Origin: Jiangella sp. DSM 45060
Lineage (GTDB): Bacteria; Actinomycetota; Actinomycetes; Jiangellales; Jiangellaceae
Assembly (NCBI RefSeq): GCF_900105175.1
Contig: NZ_LT629771.1
Coordinates: 806,001-870,000, forward strand
Direction: 5' to 3'
DNA length: 64,000 nt
The position numbers and the translations under genes were made by a program. Positions 24,313-32,737 of this stretch are shown piece after piece. Position 1 is the stretch's first letter. The number at the start of each line of letters is the position of its first letter. The notes below the pieces were generated by a model that was given only the letters and a program-made list of their open reading frames with translations, did no database searches and was not told the origin of the DNA.

Positions 24313-25158
24313 ATGCTCGACGACATCCGCGCGGCGCTGCGCCGCCAGCTGCCCTCCCACGCCGGCGCGGTCGTGCCGCTCGGCGCCGGGACCGACAACG
24401 TCGCCTTCGCCGCCGGCGACCTCGTGCTGCGCCGGTCCCGCGACGACGACCCGGCGACGCGGCTCGCGGCGGCCGAGCGCGAGGCGGCGCTGCTGACGGC
24501 GGTCGCGGCGGTGTCCAGCCTGCCGGTGCCGGAACCGGTGTTCGTCGACGAACCCACCGGCATCCTCGCGTACCGGAAGCTGCCCGGCGCGCCGCTGCTG
24601 TTCCACCCCGTCGCGGCGCCGGTGGTGCTGGCCGAGCCGCTCGCGCGGTTCCTCACCGGCCTGCACGCCGACGCGCACGGCTCGCTGTCCGCGCTGGTCG
24701 ACGTCGACGACACGCCGGGCGCCGAGTGGCTGGCCGACGCGGCGGAGTCGTACGAGACGGCGGCCGCGGTCATCGGGGCGGCCGGCCGGCGCCGGGTCGA
24801 GGCGTTCCTCGCCGCGCCGCCGCCCGGTCCGCCGCGGCGGCTGACGTTCTGCCACGCCGACCTCGGCGCCGAGCACCTGCTGGTCGACGGCGGCGCGCTG
24901 AGCGGCGTCATCGACTGGACCGACGCGGCGATCGCCGATCCGGCCGTCGACCTCGGCCGGCTGTACCGCGACCTCGGCCCGGACGTCATCGAGCGGATCG
25001 TCGCCTCGTACGGCGGCGACCGGGACGCCGTCGGGCCCGAGCGGGTCGCCTTCTACGCGCGGTGCGCGCTGCTCGAGGACATCGCGTACGGCGTCGAGAC
25101 GGACGCCGCCGAGTACGCCAGGCTCGGGCTGGCCCACCTGGACCGCACGTTCGGCTGA
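24313..25158 (+). CDS. Aminoglycoside-phosphotransferase-fold kinase
   Basis: 281 residues from ATG 24313. APH/CHK fold: a GAGTDNVAFAAG nucleotide loop, LTFCHADLGAEHLLVD (Brenner HxDxxxxNxL motif with H replacing N, so metal binding may be altered) and GVIDWTDAAIADPAVDLG for the DFG-like aspartate. Substrate unknown; most such actinobacterial proteins are not resistance enzymes. TACGTT (24301-24306) is exactly 6 bases before the ATG with no ribosome site, so translation is probably leaderless. Confidence 0.8.
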   Translation: MLDDIRAALRRQLPSHAGAVVPLGAGTDNVAFAAGDLVLRRSRDDDPATRLAAAEREAALLTAVAAVSSLPVPEPVFVDEPTGILAYRKLPGAPLLFHPVAAPVVLAEPLARFLTGLHADAHGSLSALVDVDDTPGAEWLADAAESYETAAAVIGAAGRRRVEAFLAAPPPGPPRRLTFCHADLGAEHLLVDGGALSGVIDWTDAAIADPAVDLGRLYRDLGPDVIERIVASYGGDRDAVGPERVAFYARCALLEDIAYGVETDAAEYARLGLAHLDRTFG

Positions 25159-25161
25159 GCG

Positions 25162-25917
25162 TCAGGGGGCCGGCGTGGCCTCGGGCGTCGGCGTGGTGGT
25201 CGGCGCCGGCAGGTACGGGACCGGCGACGGGCTGGCCTGGCCGCCGCCGAGCAGGCAGAGCGCCAGTTCGAGCGGGGAGAGGTCGATCTCGAGGCAGATG
25301 CCCTCGTTCTCCTCCTCCTCGGACGGCTCGTCCTCGGCCGGCTCCTCGGTCGGCTTGCCCGCCGTCGGCTTGGTGGTGGGCGTCGGGTCGTCGTCGGTCG
25401 GCGAGGTGGTCGGCCGGCCGGTGGGGGTCTCGAAGCCGGGGACCTCGGTGGCGTCGTCGCCGGGCTCCTCGGGCGGGTCGTCGCCGGACGGGGTCTCGCC
25501 GGAGCCGTCGGTGTCGTCGGGTTCCTCGGACGGGTCGCGGTCGCCGTCGTCGTCGCCCGACCCGGTGCCGTCGCCGCCGCCCGGCTCGGCCTGGGGCTCG
25601 TCCGACGAGTCCTCGCCGCCGTCGTCGCCGGAGTGGCCCGAGCCCGCGCCGCCGCTGCCGCCGTCACCGTCGTCGTCAGGGTCGGGGGAGGCGGAGTCGC
25701 CGCTCTCGTCGTCGGTGGGCGCCTCGCCGGGCTCGTCGTCGGACGGCCGCTCGGGCTCGTCGCCGGGCGAGGCGATGATCTGGTCGGCGGACGGGAGGCG
25801 GTCGATGCCGAGCGCGCTGTCGATGCTGGGCACCAGCATGTTGCCGAGCGTGATGCCGAGCGTGGCCGCGAACGCGCAGACGATGACGACCGGGTAGCGG
25901 CGGACCTTCTCGAACAC
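25162..25917 (-). CDS. Membrane-anchored acidic low-complexity protein
   Basis: 251 residues from GTG 25917. A basic start (FEKVRRYP) precedes one membrane helix (about 9-29), then SIDSALGIDRLPSADQIIA and more than 150 residues rich in Asp, Glu, Ser, Pro, Gly and Thr. The tail has a short CLEIDLSPLELALCLLGGG stretch with two cysteines that might form a disulfide outside the cell. It looks like a flexible surface spacer. No better start lies upstream although the frame stays open. Unknown function. Confidence 0.6.
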   Translation of the reverse strand: MFEKVRRYPVVIVCAFAATLGITLGNMLVPSIDSALGIDRLPSADQIIASPGDEPERPSDDEPGEAPTDDESGDSASPDPDDDGDGGSGGAGSGHSGDDGGEDSSDEPQAEPGGGDGTGSGDDDGDRDPSEEPDDTDGSGETPSGDDPPEEPGDDATEVPGFETPTGRPTTSPTDDDPTPTTKPTAGKPTEEPAEDEPSEEEENEGICLEIDLSPLELALCLLGGGQASPSPVPYLPAPTTTPTPEATPAP

Positions 25918-26267
25918 CCAGCCGGCGGGCGTGGGCCGGGGCGCGCCGAACCGGGGACCGCTGGACCTGGCCCCGTGGCCACGCCGGCGTCCCGTCGACT
26001 TCTCTTGCCGAGCCCTGCTGATCGACCGAGATCCCTTCTGGTTCCCGGAGGGAGATCTGGCGAATTTCGCACGAAGCCGCTACAGATCGCCCCCCAGTTG
26101 CGTAACCCTACTCAGGCGCGTGGAGGCGGCAAAAGCCGTTCCGCAGATTTCGTCAGTTCAGTCCGCCAAGGTGGTCCGTTCGGACGGTAGACAGCTTCCG
26201 GAGGTTGCGGCAACGGCCTCTGGCCTGGGTAAACATAGTCTTCTTGATGGTGCGCCACAGGCGCCGG
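25918..26267. other. Intergenic stretch
   Basis: 350 bp between an acidic membrane protein gene and a zincin gene, both on the minus strand. It is less GC-rich around 26050-26260 than its surroundings. The ends hold a likely promoter for the membrane protein, but I see no clear -10/-35 pair, RNA motif or small gene. Its base composition rules out none of these. Confidence 0.4.
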
Positions 26268-26633
26268 TCAGTACCATCCGAGCTCGCGCAGCCGGGTCTC
26301 GGCGATGCCGAACGCGTGCCCGATCTCGTGCCCGAGCACCTTCCGGACCCGCGCCGCGACGTCGTCAGGCGTCTGGCTGACCCGCAGGATCGGGACGCGG
26401 TACAGCTCGATGCGGTCGGGCAGGCTGCCCGGCACCCGGCCGCCGATGCGCGTCCGGGCGACCCCGTGGAACTGGCCGAGCAGCAGGCCGCGGCCGTGGT
26501 AGTCGGCCGGCGGCTCGTCGTCGACCATGATCGCGATGCCGGCGACGGCCCGCTGCACCCATTCGGGCAGCTCGGTCAGGGCCTGCGTGACCATGTCCTC
26601 GAACGCGTCGAGGTCGATGGAGTCGGCGTCCAC
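26268..26633 (-). CDS. DUF1025-type metallopeptidase (zincin)
   Basis: 121 residues from GTG 26633. Contains HEIGHAFGI (HEIGH 102-106), the zinc-binding HExxH motif near the C-terminus as in the minimal zincin/DUF1025 family, plus LFVNAIELYR-like PDRIELYRVPILRV and the N-terminal FEDMVTQALTELPEWV. Cytoplasmic, with no signal peptide. Probably an active metalloprotease of unknown target; the third metal ligand is not evident by eye. Divergent from the thiolase gene, with 63 bases between starts. Confidence 0.85.
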   Translation of the reverse strand: MDADSIDLDAFEDMVTQALTELPEWVQRAVAGIAIMVDDEPPADYHGRGLLLGQFHGVARTRIGGRVPGSLPDRIELYRVPILRVSQTPDDVAARVRKVLGHEIGHAFGIAETRLRELGWY

Positions 26634-26661
26634 GCCGCGAGTCTACGTCGGCCATTAGTGG

Positions 26662-26685
26662 GTTGGAATTCCCAACTGAGCAGTT
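26662..26685. promoter_or_regulatory. Paired inverted repeats before the thiolase gene
   Basis: GTTGG-AATTC-CCAAC (26662-26676) overlaps AACTG-AG-CAGTT (26674-26685). Together they lie 12-35 bases before the thiolase start and 29 bases from the divergent zincin start. The HxlR regulator made by the second gene of this operon is the obvious candidate binder (autoregulation), but this is inference from position. Confidence 0.5.
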
Positions 26686-26696
26686 AGAGTGGGGCC

Positions 26697-27878
26697 ATGC
26701 GAGAAGCTGTCATCGTCGACGCGGTCCGCACGCCCCTCGGACGGGGCAAACCGGGCGGCGCGTTGTCCGCCGTCCACCCGGTCGACCTCCACGCCACCGT
26801 CCTCCGTGCGCTCGCCGACCGCACCGGCCTCGACCCCGCCGCCGTCGACGACGTCATCGGCGGCGCCGTCGGGCAGATCGGCGAGCAGAGCATGAACACC
26901 ACCCGCTGGGCCGTCCTGGCCGCCGGGTTCCCCGAGTCGGTGCCCGCCGTCACCGTCGACCGCCAGTGCGGCAGCAGCCAGCAGGCGGTGCACTTCGCCG
27001 CACAGGGCGTCATCAGCGGCGCTTACGACGTCGCCATCGCGTCGGGCGTCGAGTCGATGAGCCGCGTCCCCATCGGTTCGCAGGCCGCGGGGCGCGACCC
27101 GTTCGGCGCCGGGGTCGCGGAGCGGTACCCCGACGGACTGGTGCCGCAGGGCGTCAGCGCCGAGCTCATCGCCGCCCGCCACGGGCTGCCACGCGAGCGG
27201 CTCGACGCGTTCGCGCTGGCCAGTCACCAACGGGCGGCCGCCGCGTGGGACGACGGCCGGTTCGCGGGCGAGGTGGTGAAGGTGCCCGGCGCCGACATCG
27301 CCGTCGACCAGTCGGTCCGGCCGGACACCTCGGCCGAGGCGCTGGCCGGGCTGGCGCCGTCGTTCCGGGCCGAGGCGTGGGAGCGGCGGTTCCCGGAGAT
27401 CGCCTGGCAGGTCACCGCCGGCAACTCGTCGCCGGTCAACGACGGCGCAGCGGCCGTCCTCATCGTCGAGGCCGCCGTCGCCCGGCGGCTGGGGCTGCGG
27501 CCGCGCGCCCGGCTGCACTCGTTCGCCGTCGCGGGCGCCGACCCGCTGCTCATGCTGCTGGGCATCATCCCGGCGACGCACAAGGTGCTGGCCCGCGCCG
27601 GGCTGACGCTCGCCGACATCGACGCGTTCGAGGTGAACGAGGCGTTCGCCAGTGTCGTCCTCGCCTGGCTGGACGAGACCGGCGCCGACCCCGCCCGCGT
27701 CAACGTCAACGGCGGCGCCACCGCCATCGGGCATCCGCTCGGCGCGAGCGGGGCCCGGCTGCTGACGACGCTGCTGTCGGTGCTCGAGCAGACCGGCGGC
27801 CGGTACGGCCTGCAGACCATGTGCGAGGCCGGCGGCCTGGCCAACGCGACCATCGTCGAGCGGCTGGACAGGTCGTGA
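26697..27878 (+). CDS. Acetyl-CoA C-acyltransferase (thiolase II type)
   Basis: 393 residues. Thiolase motifs: active-site Cys91 in DRQCGSSQQA, DIDAFEVNEAFAS with the catalytic Asn/His region, and GGATAIGHPLGASGARL near the C-terminus; the last catalytic Cys lies in LQTMCEAGGLANA. Cleaves 3-ketoacyl-CoA (beta-oxidation) or condenses acetyl-CoA. The gene stands apart from other beta-oxidation genes and is joined only to an HxlR regulator (GTGA overlap), so it may process a specific small substrate. Start ATG 26697 follows AGAGTGGGG. Confidence 0.93.
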   Translation: MREAVIVDAVRTPLGRGKPGGALSAVHPVDLHATVLRALADRTGLDPAAVDDVIGGAVGQIGEQSMNTTRWAVLAAGFPESVPAVTVDRQCGSSQQAVHFAAQGVISGAYDVAIASGVESMSRVPIGSQAAGRDPFGAGVAERYPDGLVPQGVSAELIAARHGLPRERLDAFALASHQRAAAAWDDGRFAGEVVKVPGADIAVDQSVRPDTSAEALAGLAPSFRAEAWERRFPEIAWQVTAGNSSPVNDGAAAVLIVEAAVARRLGLRPRARLHSFAVAGADPLLMLLGIIPATHKVLARAGLTLADIDAFEVNEAFASVVLAWLDETGADPARVNVNGGATAIGHPLGASGARLLTTLLSVLEQTGGRYGLQTMCEAGGLANATIVERLDRS

Positions 27879-28330
27879 GCGTCCGCGGCTCCGCTCGGGA
27901 GTGCTCGATCGCGAACGCGCTGGCCGTCGTGGGGGAGCGGTGGAGCCTGCTGGTGCTGCGCGAGGTGCTGCTGGGCAACGTCCGCTTCGACGCCATCGCC
28001 ACCGCGACCGGCGGCAGCCGCGACATCCTGGCCGCGCGGCTGCGCACCCTCGTCGACGCCGGGGTGCTGGAGAAGCGGCCGTACTCGTCGCAGCCGCGGC
28101 GCTACGAGTACGTGGCGACGGAGTCGGGGCGGGCGCTGCAGCCGGTGCTGCTGGCGCTGATGGACTGGGGTGACCGCTACGTCACCGACGGCCCGCCGCC
28201 GACGGTGTGGGAGCACTCGTGCGGCGCCGAGCTGCACCTGGCCGCCGTCTGCGCCGCCTGCGGCTCGCCCGTCGGCGCGGGCTCGTCCCGCCTGCTGCGT
28301 CTCGGCGGTGTCGACCAAGTCCTGGCGTAG
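27875..28330 (+). CDS. HxlR family transcriptional regulator
   Basis: 151 residues from GTG 27875, overlapping the thiolase stop. ECSIANALAVVGERWSLLVL is the HxlR winged-helix entry (CSIARALDVVGERWTLLILR type), followed by GGSRDILAARLRTLVDAGVL and RRYEYVATESGRAL. The tail has a cysteine pair motif CAACG and another Cys in HSCGAELH, so metal or redox sensing is possible. Probably controls its own operon through the paired inverted repeats upstream. Confidence 0.9.
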   Translation: MSVRGSARECSIANALAVVGERWSLLVLREVLLGNVRFDAIATATGGSRDILAARLRTLVDAGVLEKRPYSSQPRRYEYVATESGRALQPVLLALMDWGDRYVTDGPPPTVWEHSCGAELHLAAVCAACGSPVGAGSSRLLRLGGVDQVLA

Positions 28331-28383
28331 GCTGACGCCACCGCGGCGGGCCGCCGCGAGGCTGAGCCCTCGGGAGCGCACGC

Positions 28384-30066
28384 ATGTCCGACCCCTACGT
28401 CGAGGCCCTCGCAGACACGATGGCCGGTGCCGTTTCGGACTGGCTCGCGCCCACCGTCCGGCGAACTGACGACGGCGGCGTCTTCCTCACCGTGACGGCG
28501 GCCGACCGGCCGGGCGGTGTCGTCGATCTCTCCGGCGTCCTGCCGAATCGCGACCTGACCGTCGAGGTCATCGGTGCCGCCCCGTACGAGAGGACGCCGA
28601 TCCGCTTCTCCGGGCTGAACGGCGACAGCACTGTGAAGGTGCTCCTCGGTGGCAGCCCAGGGGCGATCCTGCTGACGCAGCACGCTGGAACGCTGCTGTT
28701 GTGGCAGGAGTTCGGCCGGAAGGCCGAGACGGCCGTGTTCGTCGGTCCCGACGTCTCCGGGCGCCTGATCCTGGACCAGGGTTCGTTCGCGTTCGCCGTC
28801 GATCCGGCGACCGCGCGTGAACTGTCGATCGACGTCTGGACGGATGCGAACGTCCCGTTCATCGGTTGGCTGCCCGACCTCACGGTCTATGACACGGTCC
28901 GGCCGATCTTCCGATTACTGGACTCGAGTGGGCGTGTGGACGGCTCGATCCCCTGTCCGGCGGTCCGGGGGCTGAGCGCCTCCAGGGAGCTGGCCATCAG
29001 GATCACGGCCGGCGCCGCGGCCGCCCGCACGATGGACGTCGCTGCCCTCGTCGCGGCGGTTCGTCCCGACAGGTTTCCCGACCCGCCGATGCTCGAGATC
29101 GTCGGCGGGTCGACGGTCGTCCTCGAGGCGGCGACGAACGTTTCCATCGGCCACGCGACTGAAGGGAACGAGCCGTTCGGGCTCGACGTGACCGGGACCG
29201 CAGGTCTGTCGAACGTCTTTCTCCAGGGGCCGGCACAGGTCCTGGTCCAGGCGGATTCGCGGGTGGCTGGGTTGGGCAGCCACCCGTACCTCGGAGCCAA
29301 CGAGTTGTCCGCGGCGCCTGCCACGGTCGTGTCGGGGCTTGCCGGGCCGTGGCGGCTGAACGAGGTCGCCGGGACGCACGTGAGCGGCGGCCCGCGTGGG
29401 TTCGAGCTGGTGGGGATCGCGGCGTTCTCCGAGTCGCGCGCGGACACCGTTCGGGACGCCGTCGTGACCGGGTTCTCGCTGCCGTCGCCAACGGAGCGGC
29501 GCTCCGCCGTCGCGGCGCTGGAGGCGGCGCACCACGTCGATCCTCGGACGAGCGCGCTCCCTGGCGCCGGGCGGCGCTACCGGTGGCCTCGTCCACTGTT
29601 CCTCCGCCGCGCGCCGGAGATGTCGGCCCGCCTGGCCGAGGATGCCGAGTTCGTCGACGCACTGGCACGGCTGGCGCGCGAGAAGGGAGCGCCCGGCGCG
29701 ACGCGGACGAAGATCGCGTGGTGCGCGTATCGGCTGCGGCACCTCGCGGCGCGCTCCGTCTGGGAGCGGCTCACCCTTGCCGGCTACCGCCTGCTCGGCT
29801 ACGGCGAACGGCCAGCACCAGCGCTGTTGTGCTGGCTGCTGCTGGCCGTTCTGAGCGCCGCCGTCTCCGTGTGGGCCGTCGATCCCCAGGCGTCCGCGAT
29901 CGACGAGTTCCTGTCCTACGCGTTCGCGCCGGCCGGCGTACTGATGCGGACCGGGGCAACGGCCGAACCGCACGCTTGGCAGTACCTGCTTCGCGCTGTC
30001 GTGGCGGTGCCTCTGGTCACCGGCCTGATCGCGTTGCGGAATTTCGTCAAGCAGGGACGGGCGTGA
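28384..30066 (+). CDS. 560-residue protein with two C-terminal membrane helices, no recognised family
   Basis: The N-terminal 340 or so residues are beta-rich with regular short hydrophobic strands (DLSGVLPNRDLTVEVIG, SGRLILDQGSFAFAV, NVSIGHATEGNEPFGLDVTG), like a beta-helix or beta-solenoid. A helical, Arg-rich region follows (about 365-470), then helices at about 478-499 and 533-551 separated by an aromatic/glycine loop FLSYAFAPAGVLMRTGA. A soluble repeat domain ending in a two-helix membrane hairpin resembles pentapeptide-repeat/2TM proteins. No signal peptide. It is somewhat less GC-biased than its neighbours. Ends in a 20-base overlap with the convergent DUF2255 gene. Confidence 0.5.
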   Translation: MSDPYVEALADTMAGAVSDWLAPTVRRTDDGGVFLTVTAADRPGGVVDLSGVLPNRDLTVEVIGAAPYERTPIRFSGLNGDSTVKVLLGGSPGAILLTQHAGTLLLWQEFGRKAETAVFVGPDVSGRLILDQGSFAFAVDPATARELSIDVWTDANVPFIGWLPDLTVYDTVRPIFRLLDSSGRVDGSIPCPAVRGLSASRELAIRITAGAAAARTMDVAALVAAVRPDRFPDPPMLEIVGGSTVVLEAATNVSIGHATEGNEPFGLDVTGTAGLSNVFLQGPAQVLVQADSRVAGLGSHPYLGANELSAAPATVVSGLAGPWRLNEVAGTHVSGGPRGFELVGIAAFSESRADTVRDAVVTGFSLPSPTERRSAVAALEAAHHVDPRTSALPGAGRRYRWPRPLFLRRAPEMSARLAEDAEFVDALARLAREKGAPGATRTKIAWCAYRLRHLAARSVWERLTLAGYRLLGYGERPAPALLCWLLLAVLSAAVSVWAVDPQASAIDEFLSYAFAPAGVLMRTGATAEPHAWQYLLRAVVAVPLVTGLIALRNFVKQGRA

Positions 30067-30421
30067 CGCGGAGGGTGGTCGTGCGGACGTCGCCGGTGAT
30101 CATCATGCGCAGCGACGAGCCCGACCCGGCGTACTTGGCGCTGTAGGCGTCGTCGACCTTGGCGTTCGTCGCCTCGTCGGCGGCGAGCTGGGCGGTGACG
30201 TCGTACCTGGTGCCGCCGTCGACGAAGGTGGCCTCGCCGGTGCGGCGGAGGCGGGCGTACCACTTGGAGGAGTCGCCGTAGCCGTTGCGGATGTACGCCT
30301 GCCCGTCGACGACGACGGCCCAGATCTTGGTGACGATCTCGCGTCCGTCCTCGGTCCGGGTGGCCAGCCGGACGGTGCCGGTGCGGTCGAGGTGGGCGAT
30401 GGCTGCGGTGCTGTCGGTCAT
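30047..30421 (-). CDS. DUF2255 (split-barrel flavin-type) protein
   Basis: 124 residues from ATG 30421. TGTVRLATRTEDGREIVTKI, WAVVVDGQAYIRNGYGDSSK and WYARLRRTGEATF fit DUF2255, a PNPOx-like split barrel that may bind F420 or flavin. Likely a small cytoplasmic oxidoreductase. It overlaps the convergent 560-residue gene by 20 bases. The kinase gene follows upstream on the same strand, 28 bases away. Confidence 0.8.
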   Translation of the reverse strand: MTDSTAAIAHLDRTGTVRLATRTEDGREIVTKIWAVVVDGQAYIRNGYGDSSKWYARLRRTGEATFVDGGTRYDVTAQLAADEATNAKVDDAYSAKYAGSGSSLRMMITGDVRTTTLRVTPVPA

Positions 30422-30449
30422 GATCGTGACAACCACGCGCGGGCCGCTC

Positions 30450-30971
30450 CTATGCCTGGGCGTGGGCGAGCACGCGGTCCAGCGCCGCGCCGGCGTCGAG
30501 GTGCGCGGTGTCGAGGGCCAGGTGCTCGACGGTGAGCGGCGGGAACTCGGCGCGCATCCGCTCGACGTGCGCCCAGTCGACCTCGTGCCAGCCCGGGATG
30601 CCGCGCCGCCGCCCCTCGATCCGCCGCCGGTGCACGTGCACGTCGCCGCACCGGCACTCGACGACGGCCAGCCGGGCGCCGTGGTCGCTCGCCAGGCCGT
30701 GCCACCGCGTCAGCACGTCGTCGTCCACCAGGCAGTCGACGACGGCGGACTGGCCGAGCAGCAGCTGCCGCGTGACGAGCGTGCCCAGCAGATCGTGGTA
30801 CACCCGCCGGTACGTCGCGCGGTCCAGGCCGTGCAGGACGCCGTGCGGTGCGAGTGCGCCGAGCAGCCAGTCGCCGGCGAAGGACGGCGCGCCGAGCGCG
30901 ACGGCGGCCCGGTCGGCCAGCGTCGACTTGCCGGTGCCGGGCAGTCCCGTCAGGACGACGATCGTGGGCAC
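30450..30971 (-). CDS. P-loop kinase-like ATPase
   Basis: 173 residues. Walker A GLPGTGKST near the N-terminus (9-17), a DWLLGAL-type region, SAVVDCLVDDDVLTRW and a CRCGDVHVHRRRIEGRRRG lid resembling gluconate kinase, zeta-toxin or AAA_33 small-molecule kinases. Substrate unknown. Start ATG 30971. Family-level assignment only. Confidence 0.7.
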   Translation of the reverse strand: MPTIVVLTGLPGTGKSTLADRAAVALGAPSFAGDWLLGALAPHGVLHGLDRATYRRVYHDLLGTLVTRQLLLGQSAVVDCLVDDDVLTRWHGLASDHGARLAVVECRCGDVHVHRRRIEGRRRGIPGWHEVDWAHVERMRAEFPPLTVEHLALDTAHLDAGAALDRVLAHAQA

Positions 30972-31067
30972 GGGTCCATTCTGCCGGGGGACTGTCGGAG
31001 ACCGCCGCTACGATCGGGCGCAGCCGACCGCGGCCTCGCGTTCGGCGGCCCCTCCGGCTGACGTCCG

Positions 31068-31931
31068 TCAACCGGGGGTCAGGGCGAGCCGGGCCAGCCG
31101 GTCGGGATCGGCGAGGATGTCGATCTCGACGATCCGGTTGCCCCTGATGGTGAACGCCATGACCGACAGCGGCCGGCCGTTCGGCGCGGTGACGAGGCCC
31201 GGCACGCCGTTGACCAGCACCGGGCGCGAGTAGCGCGCGGCCTCGGCGAAGCGGAGCGCGCCCTCGGCGACACGGCGTGCGCCCCTGATCAGCTCCGACG
31301 CCTGCCGCGCGCCGTGGTCGCCGCGGAGCAGGACGTCCGGGTCGAGCACGGCGACGAGCGCGTCGAAGTCGCCCGCGCGGGCGGCGGCGAGGAACGCGTC
31401 GGCGACCTCGCGCTGGCGCGGCAGGTCGGCGTCGGGGACCGTCGTGGCGGCCTGGACGCGGCGGCGGGCCCGGCTGGCCAGCATCTTCGCCGCGTCCGCG
31501 GAACGCCCGACGATCGGGCCGATGTCGTCGAACGGCACGGCGAAGGTGTCGTGCAGGACGAACGCGAGCCGCTCCGCCGGCTGCAGGGTGTCGAGGACCA
31601 CCAGCATCGCCAGCCCGACGGAGTCGGCGAGCAGCGCCTCCTGCTCCGGGTCGACCCCGTCCGCCGGGCTGATGACCGGGTCCGGGAGGCGGACGTCCAG
31701 AGCCTCCTCCCGCCGCGCGGTGCGCGCACGCAGCAGGTCGAGGCAGATCCGCCCGACGACCGTCGTCAGCCACGCGCCCAGGTTGCGCACGCCGCTGATG
31801 TCGGTGCGGCTGAGCCGCAGCCAGGCCTCCTGCACCGCGTCGTCGGCCTCGCTCAGCGAGCCCAGCATGCGGTAGGCGACCGCGCGCAACTGCCCGCGAT
31901 GCGCCTCGAACCGTTCGGCCAGCCCGTCCAC
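31068..31931 (-). CDS. ECF41-type sigma factor with C-terminal SnoaL-like domain
   Basis: 287 residues from GTG 31931, chosen because GGAAGG lies about 7 bases before it; a TTG at 31979 extends the frame but overlaps the divergent promoter. Sigma2 region YRMLGSLSEADDAVQEAWLR and sigma4 LQPAERLAFVLHDTFAVPFD precede an NTF2/SnoaL domain (about 175-287) with DFDALVAVLDPDVLLRGD and FTIRGNRIVEIDI, the layout of ECF41/SigJ. The C-terminal domain regulates sigma activity in known members, replacing an anti-sigma factor. Its divergent neighbours are likely targets, as usual for ECF41. Confidence 0.9.
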   Translation of the reverse strand: MDGLAERFEAHRGQLRAVAYRMLGSLSEADDAVQEAWLRLSRTDISGVRNLGAWLTTVVGRICLDLLRARTARREEALDVRLPDPVISPADGVDPEQEALLADSVGLAMLVVLDTLQPAERLAFVLHDTFAVPFDDIGPIVGRSADAAKMLASRARRRVQAATTVPDADLPRQREVADAFLAAARAGDFDALVAVLDPDVLLRGDHGARQASELIRGARRVAEGALRFAEAARYSRPVLVNGVPGLVTAPNGRPLSVMAFTIRGNRIVEIDILADPDRLARLALTPG

Positions 31932-31990
31932 CGTTACCTTCCGCCGTCGCGCTTCGTCGTGGTGTTGAAGCCGATTCAAGAGGAGATGAC

Positions 31991-32737
31991 ATGAGGATCG
32001 CAGTTGCCGGCGGAACGGGTCGACTCGGGCGTCACCTGGTCGACGTCCTGACCGAGGCCGGGCACGACACGACGGCGCTCTCGCGCGCCACCGGAGTGGA
32101 CGTCGTCACTGGTGAGGGGCTCGCGGAGGCGCTCAAAGGTGCGGACGTCCTCGTCGACGCCGCCACCGGGCCGTCGCCGGACAGGGACGAGGCGGCCGCG
32201 TTCTTCCGTGCCGCCGTGGCGAACCTGCGGGCGGCCGGCGCGGAGGCCGGGGTGGAGCGGGTCGTGGTGGTGTCGATCATCGGGGTCGACCGGCTCACGT
32301 CGGGCTACGCCGCGTCCAAGGTGGACCAGGAGCGGGCGTGGCTGGACGGGCCGCTCCCGGTGCACATCCTGCGCTCGGACCTGTTCCACGAGTTCGTCGA
32401 GCCCATGATGGGCTGGGGCCGCCAGGGCGACGTCGTCCACCTGCCCCGGTCGGTGCGGCAGCCGGTCGCCGCCCGGACGGTGGCCGAGACCGCCGCGGAG
32501 CTCGCGACCGCTCCGGACGGGCCGCCCCTGCTGGAGGTCGCCGGGCCGCGCGTGGAGAACGTGGTCGACCTGGCCGCGCTCGTCCTCGCCCACCGCGGCG
32601 ACCCCGCCCACGTCGAGGGCGTCAGCGACCCCGGCGACCCGGACGGCGTGCTGTACGAGGCCGGCCGGATCCTGCCCGGTACGGACGCCGTCATCGCCGG
32701 TCCGACCTTCGCCGACTGGCTGGAGGGGACACGATGA
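31991..32737 (+). CDS. NAD(P)-binding atypical SDR
   Basis: 248 residues from ATG 31991 with AGAGGAG just upstream. Opens MRIAVAGGTGRLGRHLVDVL (GxxGxxG), then VVVVSIIGVDR and SGYAASKVDQE, where Tyr and Lys form the YxxxK pair. Oxidoreductases of this kind are typical partners of ECF41 sigma factors. It is divergent from the sigma gene with only 59 bases between starts, and its stop overlaps the next start (ATGA). Confidence 0.85.
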   Translation: MRIAVAGGTGRLGRHLVDVLTEAGHDTTALSRATGVDVVTGEGLAEALKGADVLVDAATGPSPDRDEAAAFFRAAVANLRAAGAEAGVERVVVVSIIGVDRLTSGYAASKVDQERAWLDGPLPVHILRSDLFHEFVEPMMGWGRQGDVVHLPRSVRQPVAARTVAETAAELATAPDGPPLLEVAGPRVENVVDLAALVLAHRGDPAHVEGVSDPGDPDGVLYEAGRILPGTDAVIAGPTFADWLEGTR

